From Myxococcales bacterium (GTDB taxonomy: Bacteria > Myxococcota > Polyangia > Nannocystales > Nannocystaceae): a DNA stretch of 64,000 bases. Shown here in pieces: positions 19,878 through 26,946 of this stretch. The stretch spans positions 1 through 64,000 of the forward strand of contig JAEUJW010000013.1 in the NCBI GenBank assembly GCA_016793465.1. The letters run 5' to 3'. How positions within the stretch are numbered: the first letter of the stretch is position 1; each line of letters opens with the position of its first letter. The notes under the pieces are model-generated. The model ran no database searches. It was not told the DNA's origin and was given only the letters and a program-made list of their open reading frames with translations. The position numbers were made by a program, and so were the translations under genes.

Positions 19878-20774
19878 ATGCGTGCGTCCTTCTTTGCTTT
19901 TATGGTCACCGTCACGAGCGCCGCGCCGGCCGCGGCCCACATCCAGCTGATCTCGCCGGTCCAGCGCCACGCCGATCAGAAGGTCGGCCCGTGCGGGATC
20001 GGGGCCGACGACATGCGCGGGCCCGACGTCACCGTGTTCGCGCCGGGCGAGACGATCGTCGTCTCGTGGACCGAGACGGTCGAGCACCCCGGCCACTTCC
20101 GCATCAGCTTCGACGCCGACGGCCACGACGACTTCGTCGACCCGGCCAGCTACGACGACTACTACAGCAACGCGGCGGTGCTCGTCGACGAGATCGCCGA
20201 CAAGCCGGCCGGGCTCTACGAGGTCGAGGTCACCCTGCCGGACATCGAGTGTGACAGCTGCACGCTGCAGGTCGTCCAGGTCATGACCGACAAGCCGCCG
20301 TACCAGATCGGCACCAACGACCTCTACTACCAGTGCGCCGACATCAGCCTGGTCGGCGCGCCGCAGGGCACCAGCACCGGGCCCGACACCACCACGACCG
20401 GCGACACCGACACCGCGGGCGAGACGGCGGGCACCACCGGCGAGGAGCCGGGCAACACGGTGACGGGCGGGTGCGGCGTGGTCCAGACCGTCGGGTGCGG
20501 CTCGTTCTCCGACTCGGACCCGTTCACCACCGGCGGCGACGCCACGGGCGGGCAGCCGACCACCGCGGCCACGACCGGCGCCGACGGCGGCGCGAGCGAG
20601 GGCACCGGCACCACCGGCGCGGCCACCACGACCGCGCCGATGACCACGACCGCGACCGATCCGATGACCCCGGACGACGACGACAAGGGCTGCGGCTGCC
20701 GCGAGGACGCCGGCGGGCCCGCCTGGCTCGCGCTCGGGCTGGTCCCGCTGCTGCGGAGGCGCCGCCGTGCGTAG
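19878..20774 (+). CDS. Secreted LPMO-like protein with MYXO-CTERM-like tail, paralog 1
   Basis: The 298-residue precursor has a signal peptide ending AAPAAA just before His-Ile-Gln. Cleavage there would leave an N-terminal His, as required for the copper His-brace of lytic polysaccharide monooxygenases. A second His lies in EHPGHFRISFD, with conserved Cys in GPCG and IECDSCTLQ and a final YYQCAD. The first 150 residues match the next gene closely. A long Thr/Gly/Asp linker (about 160-260) leads to GCGCRED, a hydrophobic stretch and RRRRR, the MYXO-CTERM pattern of surface-anchored myxobacterial proteins. Similar proteins are, from memory, annotated as polysaccharide monooxygenase-like; activity is not established. 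Confidence 0.75.
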   Translation: MRASFFAFMVTVTSAAPAAAHIQLISPVQRHADQKVGPCGIGADDMRGPDVTVFAPGETIVVSWTETVEHPGHFRISFDADGHDDFVDPASYDDYYSNAAVLVDEIADKPAGLYEVEVTLPDIECDSCTLQVVQVMTDKPPYQIGTNDLYYQCADISLVGAPQGTSTGPDTTTTGDTDTAGETAGTTGEEPGNTVTGGCGVVQTVGCGSFSDSDPFTTGGDATGGQPTTAATTGADGGASEGTGTTGAATTTAPMTTTATDPMTPDDDDKGCGCREDAGGPAWLALGLVPLLRRRRRA

Positions 20775-21393
20775 GGCCTGGCTCGCACCTGTCCTCGGGG
20801 CCATGTGGCTCGGCGCCGGCCCGGCCGCGGCCCACATCGCGCTGATGGACCCGCCGCCGCGCACCGACGCGCTGAAGGTCGGCCCGTGCGGCGCCGGCGG
20901 CGGCGCGCGCGGGACCAGGGTGACGACCCTGCGGCCGGGCGCGACGATCACGGTGAAGTGGGAGGAGACCGTCGATCACCCCGGCCACTTCCGCATCGCC
21001 TTCGACGAGGACGGCGACGACCTGTTCGTCGACCCGGCCGGCTTCGAGGACGTGAGCGGCGGGCCGGGCGTGCTCGTCGACGGCATCGCCGATCGCAGCG
21101 GCGGCGGGATCTACACCCAGGAGATCACGCTGCCCGACGTCGAGTGCGACAGCTGCACGCTGCAGGTCATCCAGGTCATGTCCGACAAGCCGCCCTACGG
21201 CGACGGCAACGACATGTACTACCAGTGCGCCGACCTCGTGCTGAGCGCCGACGCCGAGCCCTCGCCGGCGCCGGTGACCACCGCCGACGATCCGCCCGCG
21301 GACGACCCGGAGGAGGGCTGCGGCTGCCGCGGCTCGTCGGGCGCGGCCGGGCTGCTGGTGTTGCCGTTCGCGCGGCGGCGACGGCGGCGGTAG
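20767..21393 (+). CDS. Secreted LPMO-like protein with MYXO-CTERM-like tail, paralog 2
   Basis: The 208-residue precursor is a shorter paralog of the preceding protein. The signal ends GPAAA before His-Ile-Ala, again exposing an N-terminal His. VDHPGHFRIAFDEDGDDLFV, ECDSCTLQVIQVMSDKPPY and MYYQCADL align with paralog 1. The linker is only about 25 residues, ending in EEGCGCRGSS, a short hydrophobic stretch and an Arg run. The GTG start at 20767 overlaps the upstream stop by eight bases and has GGAGG seven bases before it, so the pair is translationally coupled. Two copies with different linker lengths suggest the same catalytic or binding module held at different distances from the surface. 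Confidence 0.75.
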   Translation: MRRAWLAPVLGAMWLGAGPAAAHIALMDPPPRTDALKVGPCGAGGGARGTRVTTLRPGATITVKWEETVDHPGHFRIAFDEDGDDLFVDPAGFEDVSGGPGVLVDGIADRSGGGIYTQEITLPDVECDSCTLQVIQVMSDKPPYGDGNDMYYQCADLVLSADAEPSPAPVTTADDPPADDPEEGCGCRGSSGAAGLLVLPFARRRRRR

Positions 21394-21396
21394 CAT
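21391..21396 (+). promoter_or_regulatory. Putative -10 box TAGCAT before crotonase
   Basis: TAGCAT ends eight bases before the ATG at 21405 and overlaps the stop codon of the preceding gene. Read-through from the LPMO-like genes is equally possible. Confidence 0.35.
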
Positions 21397-21404
21397 CCGG
21401 ACGC

Positions 21405-22181
21405 ATGCGACGCGTCACCCTCGAGACACGCGACCACGTCCTCCTCATCGGGCTCGACCGGGCCGACAAGCGCAACGCGTTCGACCTGGCGATGCTCCGC
21501 CAGCTCGCCGAGGCGCTGACCCGCTACGAGGAGGACCACGCGCTGCGCTGCGCCGTGCTCTTCGCCCACGGCGAGCACTTCACGGCCGGGCTCGACCTCG
21601 CCGAGGTCGGGCCGGCGGTGGCGAGCGGCGAGCCGCTGTTCCCCGCGGGCTTCGTCGATCCGGTCGGCCTCCACGGGCGCGTGCGCAGCAAGCCGCTGAT
21701 CACCGCGGTGCAGGGCTGGTGCCTGACGATCGGCATCGAGCTGCTGCTGGCGTCGGACATCCGCGTGGCCGCGAGCGACAGCAAGTTCGGGCAGATCGAG
21801 ATCAAGCGCGGCATCTTCCCGTTCGGCGGCGCGACCCTGCGGCTGCCGCAGATCGCCGGCTGGGGCGACGCGATGCGCTGGCTGCTGACCGGCGACACCT
21901 TCGACGCGGCCGAGGCGCGGCGCCTCGGGCTCGTGCAGGAGGTCACCGAGCCGGGGCTGCAGGTCGAGCGGGCCGCCGCGCTGGCCGCCACGGTCGCCAG
22001 GCAGGCGCCGCTCGGCGTGCAGGCGACCCTGAAGTCGGCGCGCCTGGCCGTCGAGAAGGGCCACGACGCGGCGCTCGCGACCATGATGGCCGACACCCGG
22101 GCGGTGATGGCGAGCGACGACGCCCGCGAGGGCGTGGCCTCGTTCGTCGAGCGCCGCGAGGCCCGCTTCAGCGGGCGCTGA
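21405..22181 (+). CDS. Enoyl-CoA hydratase/isomerase (crotonase) family protein
   Basis: The 258-residue protein has the crotonase fold: DRADKRNAFDLAML at the N terminus, HGEHFTAGLDLAEV (oxyanion region) near 60, and GWCLTIGIELLLASD and FGQIEIKRGIFPFGG near 105-140. Both Glu positions used by classical hydratases (in GIELL and IEIKRG) are kept, so hydratase activity is plausible. The substrate is not predictable. It starts 11 bases after the second LPMO-like gene, probably by chance rather than shared function. The gene is convergent with the DUF4388 gene (4-bp gap). Confidence 0.85.
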   Translation: MRRVTLETRDHVLLIGLDRADKRNAFDLAMLRQLAEALTRYEEDHALRCAVLFAHGEHFTAGLDLAEVGPAVASGEPLFPAGFVDPVGLHGRVRSKPLITAVQGWCLTIGIELLLASDIRVAASDSKFGQIEIKRGIFPFGGATLRLPQIAGWGDAMRWLLTGDTFDAAEARRLGLVQEVTEPGLQVERAAALAATVARQAPLGVQATLKSARLAVEKGHDAALATMMADTRAVMASDDAREGVASFVERREARFSGR

Positions 22182-22185
22182 GGCC

Positions 22186-24858
22186 TCACTCGTCGCGGCG
22201 GTAGGCCAGCGCGAGCTCGTTGTTGGGGTCGAGGTAGAGCGCGCGGTCGAAGCACTCGACCGCCTCGTCCTCGCGGCCGACGGCGACCAGCACGGCGCCG
22301 CGGTAGGCGTGGAGGATCGGCAGGCCGGGGTCGATCGACTCGGCGTAGTCGAGCAGATCGAGGGCCGCCTGGGCCGTCTCCGGGTCGTTGTCGCTGGCCC
22401 GGTAGCGGGCGAACGCGAGGTGGGCGTGGAGCTCGGCGATGTCGAAGCCGTTGGCGTAGGCGTCCTCGAACAGCACGACGGCCTGGTCCCAGTCGCCCTC
22501 GCGCATGGCGTCCTCGCCCTGGGCGAAGCGGGTCGCGCCGAGGGCCTCGGCGCTCTCGACCCCGCCGTCGACCTGGTAGCCGCCGTCGGTGTCCTCGTTG
22601 GGCCCCGCGGGCATGTCGCCGAGCTCGTCGTCGTCCTCGATCAGGGCGTCGTCGTCGAGCTCGAGGTCCTCGAGCTCACCCTCGCCGAGCTCGCCGAGGT
22701 CCTCGTCGAGCGCGCCCCCGCCGGCGTCGTCGCCGAGGTCGGGCTCGGCCGCGCCGAGGTCGGTCCCGGGCTCGTCGCCGAGGTCGTCGTCGAGGCCGGG
22801 CGCGTCGAGGCCGCCCGGGTCCAGCTCGGTGCCGGGCGGCTCACCATCATCTTCGTCGCCGCGCAGGGCCGAGTCGCCGAGCGGCTCGGACAGGCTGCTG
22901 TCGCCCATCTGGCCGAGATCCAGCGGCGGCTCCTCGGGCGCGTCGTCGCCGTCGGCGCCGTCGCGGGCGGCCAGCGCTCCGAGGTCGTCGTCGTCGTCGC
23001 CGAGCGCCGGCAGGTCGCCGAGCGAGGGCTCGCCGAGCGAGGGCTCGTCACCGAGGTCGGGCTCGCTCCCGAGGTCGCCGCCGAGTTCACCGCCCAGGTC
23101 ACCGCCGAGGTCGCCGAGGTCGGGCTCGTCGTCGAGGTCGCCGAGCATCTCGTCGTCGTCGAGCATCTCGATCTCGCCGTCGATGTCGTCGTCGAGGCTG
23201 AGGTCGTCGTCGATGGCGAGGTCGCCGAGCAGCGGGTCGGGCGTCAGCAGCGGCTCCTCGGCGGGCGCGGGCGTGGCGACGGCGGGCACCGGCGCGGCGA
23301 GCCGGCTGGAGTCGAGGCGGGCGCCGAGCGTGGGCGCGGCCGACTTGGCCGAGTCGGGCCGCGGCGTCGGCTGGGGCAGCGGCGACTTGGCCGAGTCGGG
23401 CCGCGGCGTCGGCTGGGGCAGCGGCGACTTGGCCGAGTCGGGCCGCGCGCCGAAGGTGGGCTGGGGCAGCGGGCTCTTGCCCGAGTCGGCGCGCGCTCCG
23501 AGCGGCGGCTGGGGCAGGGCGGACCCGCCGGAGTCGGGCTTCGGCGGCGCGGTCTTGCCGGTGTCGAGCTTCGGCAGCGCGGACTTGCCGGTGTCGGGCT
23601 TCGGCGCGGGCTGGGGCAGGGGCGACTTGCCGGAGTCGGCGCGCGCCTGCGGGTCGGGCCTGGCCGCGGGCATGCGGCCCGAGTCGGGCTTGCCAGGCTT
23701 CGGCAGCGACGTCGACGACAGGCTGCTGAAGTCGGTCTCGTCGTCGTCGGCCGCGAGGTCGCCGAAGTGGGTCTCGTCGACCATGCCGAGCGTCGACTGA
23801 TCCGGCGTCGGGCGGTTCGACGCCGGAGGCGTGCGACCGGCACGCAGGCCGCGCGAGTCGATGACGATCGAGTCGTCGCCGTCGAGCCCGCGGAACATCT
23901 CCTCGTCCTCGGTCGGCAGGATCGGCACGCGCGGGTGACGGCCGGTCAGCGCCGGGGAGCTCGGGGCCTTGTCGGGCAGCGGCGTGTCCTCGAACTCGGT
24001 GATCACGCTGAGCTGCTCGAACCGCGGGATCCACGTCTCGTCGGGCGGGCTCTGCGGCGTCAGATTGGGCCGCGGCGGCGGCAGGCGGCGGGCCTGCTTG
24101 GCCTCGGGCGTGTCGACCACGCCGGCCGCGATCAGCCCGAACAGCAGCGTCGACACCTGCGGGACCTCGGGGTCGTTCTTCTTGGCGAGCAGCTCGTCGG
24201 TGGTGCGGCTGCCGTCGATGCTGCGCAGGAAGTACAGCTCCTCCGGCAGCAGCTCGAGCGACTGCGCGAGGTCGCCGGCCCAGCGCGGGTGCACGGTCGG
24301 GAACTTGTCGTGGACCAGCTTCAGGGCCGCGCGCGCGCGCTCGTCGTTCCAGCGCTCCTGCACGCCCGCGAGCACCACCGACTCGACCGGGCCCTCGAAG
24401 CCGAAGCCGCTGGTGCCGATGCCGCCCTCGCCGCCGACCTTGAACTGGAAGCGACCTTCTTCCCAGCCGAAGATCTCGAACAGCTTGATGCGCAGCTGCT
24501 CGTCGAGCCCGTAGCGCAGGTTGCCCTCGGACAGGATGCCCATCTCGACCAGCAGCTCGCCCTGCTTCTTGCCGGTGCGGCGGATCGCCTCGAGCGTGTT
24601 GTCGCACTGCTCCTGCGTGATGAGGCCCTGGTCGGTCAGGATCTGCCCGAGGAACTCCGAGGGGAGGTTCGAGCGCACCACCGTCGGCATGCCGTCGACG
24701 AAGAACACGACCTTCTTGGTGTCCCCCGCCATGAGGTACAGGTTGCCGGTCGTGCGCGTGCGGGCGATGTCGCGGACGAGGAACGGGAAGGGCACGCGCT
24801 TGAGGGAACCCTTGGCCGGGAACCCGAGGTCGCTGTCGGTGGGTGCTTGCGTCGGCAT
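22186..24858 (-). CDS. DUF4388 protein with long acidic repeat region and C-terminal TPR
   Basis: An 890-residue protein. The N terminus (about 10-110) is a DUF4388 domain: GSLKRVPFPFLVRDIARTRTTG, then FFVDGMPTVVRSN and LGQILTDQG, as in many myxobacterial gliding and signalling proteins. An alpha-helical part follows to about 290. The middle (about 370-500) has imperfect 14-residue repeats of the form RPDSAKSPLPQPTP. The next 250 residues are extremely acidic (long D/E/G/L runs). The C terminus has tetratricopeptide-like helices ending ALYLDPNNELALAYRRDE. It has no signal or membrane segment, so it is a cytoplasmic scaffold, probably with extended disordered arms. The ATG at 24858 was chosen because DUF4388 similarity starts soon after. 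Exact role unknown. Confidence 0.75.
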   Translation of the reverse strand: MPTQAPTDSDLGFPAKGSLKRVPFPFLVRDIARTRTTGNLYLMAGDTKKVVFFVDGMPTVVRSNLPSEFLGQILTDQGLITQEQCDNTLEAIRRTGKKQGELLVEMGILSEGNLRYGLDEQLRIKLFEIFGWEEGRFQFKVGGEGGIGTSGFGFEGPVESVVLAGVQERWNDERARAALKLVHDKFPTVHPRWAGDLAQSLELLPEELYFLRSIDGSRTTDELLAKKNDPEVPQVSTLLFGLIAAGVVDTPEAKQARRLPPPRPNLTPQSPPDETWIPRFEQLSVITEFEDTPLPDKAPSSPALTGRHPRVPILPTEDEEMFRGLDGDDSIVIDSRGLRAGRTPPASNRPTPDQSTLGMVDETHFGDLAADDDETDFSSLSSTSLPKPGKPDSGRMPAARPDPQARADSGKSPLPQPAPKPDTGKSALPKLDTGKTAPPKPDSGGSALPQPPLGARADSGKSPLPQPTFGARPDSAKSPLPQPTPRPDSAKSPLPQPTPRPDSAKSAAPTLGARLDSSRLAAPVPAVATPAPAEEPLLTPDPLLGDLAIDDDLSLDDDIDGEIEMLDDDEMLGDLDDEPDLGDLGGDLGGELGGDLGSEPDLGDEPSLGEPSLGDLPALGDDDDDLGALAARDGADGDDAPEEPPLDLGQMGDSSLSEPLGDSALRGDEDDGEPPGTELDPGGLDAPGLDDDLGDEPGTDLGAAEPDLGDDAGGGALDEDLGELGEGELEDLELDDDALIEDDDELGDMPAGPNEDTDGGYQVDGGVESAEALGATRFAQGEDAMREGDWDQAVVLFEDAYANGFDIAELHAHLAFARYRASDNDPETAQAALDLLDYAESIDPGLPILHAYRGAVLVAVGREDEAVECFDRALYLDPNNELALAYRRDE
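23341..23424 (-). repeat. Exact 42-bp tandem duplication in the DUF4388 gene
   Basis: Two identical 42-bp units (23341-23382 and 23383-23424) lie inside a broader array of imperfect copies (about 23250-23680) coding for Pro/Asp/Ser/Lys repeats. Confidence 0.85.
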
Positions 24859-25037
24859 GAGGCGGGCGGACCGGAGCCGCAGGATACCCCGGCGCGGCCC
24901 CACCTTCCCACGGCCTCGCACAGCGGGATCCGCGCGTTCGGCGCTGCGGGCCGCGAGCCTCCGCGGGCCCGCCCGGCGCAGATCTGCACCAGAACGGTGC
25001 GGCCCGCGACGGCGGCACGCGCGGGGCCGGGTTGGGT

Positions 25038-25043
25038 TAGTTT
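25038..25043 (+). promoter_or_regulatory. Putative -10 box TAGTTT
   Basis: TAGTTT ends six bases before the ATG at 25050. Confidence 0.35.
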
Positions 25044-25049
25044 CCCCGC

Positions 25050-25790
25050 ATGTCACCGGTCGCCGTCGTCCTCGCCGCGGGCAAGGGCACCCGCATGGGC
25101 TCCGACCTGCCGAAGGTCCTGCATCCGCTGCTCGGCGAGCCGCTCGTCGTCCACCCGATCCGGGCCGCCCGCGCGGCGGGGGTCGGCGACGTCGTGCTCG
25201 TCGTCGGCCACGGCGCCGCCGCGGTCCGCGTCGCCCTCGACGCGACCACGGACGGCCTGCGCTACGCCCTCCAGCCCGAGCAGCGGGGCACCGGACACGC
25301 GGTGCTGTGCGCGCTGCCCGAGCTCGCCGGCCATGACGGTCCGGTGCTGATCCTCAGCGGTGACGTCCCGGGCCTGCGCCCGGCGACCCTGCGCACGCTC
25401 GTCGAGCGCTGCGCCGCCGCGGGCGCCGGCCTGTCGCTGGCGACCTTCGAGCCCGAGGACCCGCACGGCTACGGCCGCGTCGTCCGCGACGCGGGCGGTC
25501 GGGTCGCGGCCATCGTCGAGGAGCGCGACGCCGACGCCGCGACCCGGGCGATCCGCGAGTGCAACGCCGGAGTTTATTGCGCGATGGCCGGGGTGCTCCG
25601 CCGCGAGCTGCCGCGGATCGGCACGGCCAACGCGCAGGGGGAGATCTACCTCACCGATCTGGTGGCCCGCGTCGCCGACGGGGGCGTCGAGGCCGTGCGC
25701 GTGCCCGCCGACGAGGTCGCCGGCGTCAACACGCCCGAGCAGCTGCTCGCGGTCGCGGTGACCCTGCAGCTGCGCGCCGCGGGGCGCTGA
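25050..25790 (+). CDS. GlmU-type N-terminal nucleotidyltransferase, lacking acetyltransferase domain
   Basis: The 246-residue protein has the sugar-nucleotidyltransferase fold: VVLAAGKGTRMGSDLPKVLH (the GlmU signature with catalytic Arg and Lys), LQPEQRGTGHAV, ILSGDVPGL (metal-binding Asp), ECNAGVYC, GEIYLTDLV and VAGVNTPEQLL. These match the uridyltransferase half of GlmU, which makes UDP-GlcNAc from GlcNAc-1-P and UTP. GlmU is normally about 450 residues with a C-terminal left-handed beta-helix acetyltransferase; here the frame ends cleanly after the first domain. The acetyltransferase may be encoded elsewhere, or this may be an extra copy. A TAGTTT box precedes the ATG. It is convergent with the response regulator gene. 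Confidence 0.82.
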   Translation: MSPVAVVLAAGKGTRMGSDLPKVLHPLLGEPLVVHPIRAARAAGVGDVVLVVGHGAAAVRVALDATTDGLRYALQPEQRGTGHAVLCALPELAGHDGPVLILSGDVPGLRPATLRTLVERCAAAGAGLSLATFEPEDPHGYGRVVRDAGGRVAAIVEERDADAATRAIRECNAGVYCAMAGVLRRELPRIGTANAQGEIYLTDLVARVADGGVEAVRVPADEVAGVNTPEQLLAVAVTLQLRAAGR

Positions 25791-25797
25791 CGGCGGC

Positions 25798-26178
25798 TCA
25801 CGCGAGGCCCGCGGCGGCGTCGACCTGGCGCCGCAGGTCGTGGATGTCGAACGGCTTCTCGATGAAGCTGTCGCAGCCGGCCTCCATCGCCTGGTTGCGC
25901 TCGCGCTTCATCACGCTGGCCGAGACCGCGAGCACCGGCGTCTTCGCGATCTCCGGCGTGGCGCGGATGGCCCGCACGACCTCGATGCCGTTGATGCCCG
26001 GCAGGTCGAGGTCCAGCAGCACGACGTCGGGCCGGCGCTCCAGCACCAGCTCGAGGCCGCTGAGCCCGTCCTTGGCGCCGAGCACCTTGTACTTGCCGGT
26101 CCACTCGAGCAGCTTGCGCGCGAGCGCGAAGTTGCTCGGGTTGTCTTCGATGTAGACGACGAGCTTCGTGTCGGCCAC
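25798..26178 (-). CDS. Stand-alone response regulator (CheY-like receiver)
   Basis: The 126-residue protein is a single receiver domain: VVYIEDNPSNFALARKLL (acidic pair EDN, the type often found in myxobacteria and cell-cycle regulators), LLDLDLPG with the phospho-acceptor Asp, LAVSAS and FIEKPFD with the conserved Lys-Pro. It has no output domain, so it acts through protein contacts. The GTG start at 26178 was chosen because a TACACT box ends seven bases upstream and residues upstream have no receiver similarity. It is divergent from the DUF4390-like/NtrY-like pair, separated by only 54 bases, and could receive phosphate from that kinase. Confidence 0.9.
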   Translation of the reverse strand: MADTKLVVYIEDNPSNFALARKLLEWTGKYKVLGAKDGLSGLELVLERRPDVVLLDLDLPGINGIEVVRAIRATPEIAKTPVLAVSASVMKRERNQAMEAGCDSFIEKPFDIHDLRRQVDAAAGLA

Positions 26179-26185
26179 CGCCCGC

Positions 26186-26226
26186 AGTGTAGCCCACCAC
26201 CGGCGCGGGTGGCCGTGCAGTACACT
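26186..26226. promoter_or_regulatory. Back-to-back -10 boxes TACACT, divergent
   Basis: TACACT occurs at 26221-26226 on the plus strand, six bases before the ATG at 26233. It occurs again at 26191-26186 on the minus strand, seven bases before the GTG at 26178. The identical hexamer at the same distance on both strands supports it as a functional start-proximal element. Confidence 0.5.
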
Positions 26227-26232
26227 CGGCGA

Positions 26233-26946
26233 ATGCTCCGCCGCACGACCGCGCCGCCGCGGGCGACCTGGGGTCCGAGCGCCGCAGGCGGGGGCCGCGG
26301 CGCCCGCGTCGGGTCCGGGCGCCGCGGGTTCCTCGGGCTCGCGGCGGCCAGCCCGCTGCTCCTGGCCGCCGGCGGCGAGCTCGAGGCCGTGCGCCCGCGC
26401 AAGGCCCGCTTCGAGGAGGTCGGCGACAGCGTGCTCATGACGGTCGCCCTGCCGGAGCTGCTCGCGCCCGACGACCAGGCCGCCATGGCCTCGCTCGACG
26501 CCGCCTTCGCGACCACGCTGACCTACGAGATCGCCGTCTGGCGCGCCCGCGCCGGCGAGCCGCTGGGGCGCCGGCGCGTGCTCGTGCGGATCCAGTGGGA
26601 CGCCTGGAAGGAGCGCTACGCGGTCGTCGTCGAGGAGCCCGGGCGCGCGACCTCCACGCGCCACTTCGGCGAGCGCGACGCGGCGATCGCCGCGGCCACC
26701 ACCCTCGAGCGCCTGCGGGTCGCCGACGCCGCGTCGCTCGAGCGCGGGCCCGAGGCGACCTACTACGCGACCGTGATCGGCCGCCGCAACCCCGTCGATC
26801 GCGGCCTGCGCTCGCGGCCCGCGGGCGACGGCGCCGGCGACTCGACCTTCGCCCGCTGGATCGGCATGTTCGTCCGCGGCGAGCAGCGCGCCGAGCGGAC
26901 CGTGGCGCTCCGCACGTCTCCCGCGTTCTACCTGGTGACTCGATGA
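26233..26946 (+). CDS. DUF4390-like exported protein
   Basis: The 237-residue protein has a twin-Arg, signal-like N terminus (SGRRGFLGLAAASPLLLAAG) and a beta-rich body (LTYEIAVWRARAGEPLGRR, VRIQWDAWKERYAVVVEEPG). This resembles DUF4390 proteins, which in many proteobacteria lie directly upstream of an NtrY-like kinase. It could be a periplasmic partner of that sensor. It overlaps the kinase gene by four bases (ATGA), so the two are translationally coupled, supporting a joint role. The domain match is from pattern memory and is moderate. The ATG at 26233 follows a TACACT box. Confidence 0.65.
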   Translation: MLRRTTAPPRATWGPSAAGGGRGARVGSGRRGFLGLAAASPLLLAAGGELEAVRPRKARFEEVGDSVLMTVALPELLAPDDQAAMASLDAAFATTLTYEIAVWRARAGEPLGRRRVLVRIQWDAWKERYAVVVEEPGRATSTRHFGERDAAIAAATTLERLRVADAASLERGPEATYYATVIGRRNPVDRGLRSRPAGDGAGDSTFARWIGMFVRGEQRAERTVALRTSPAFYLVTR

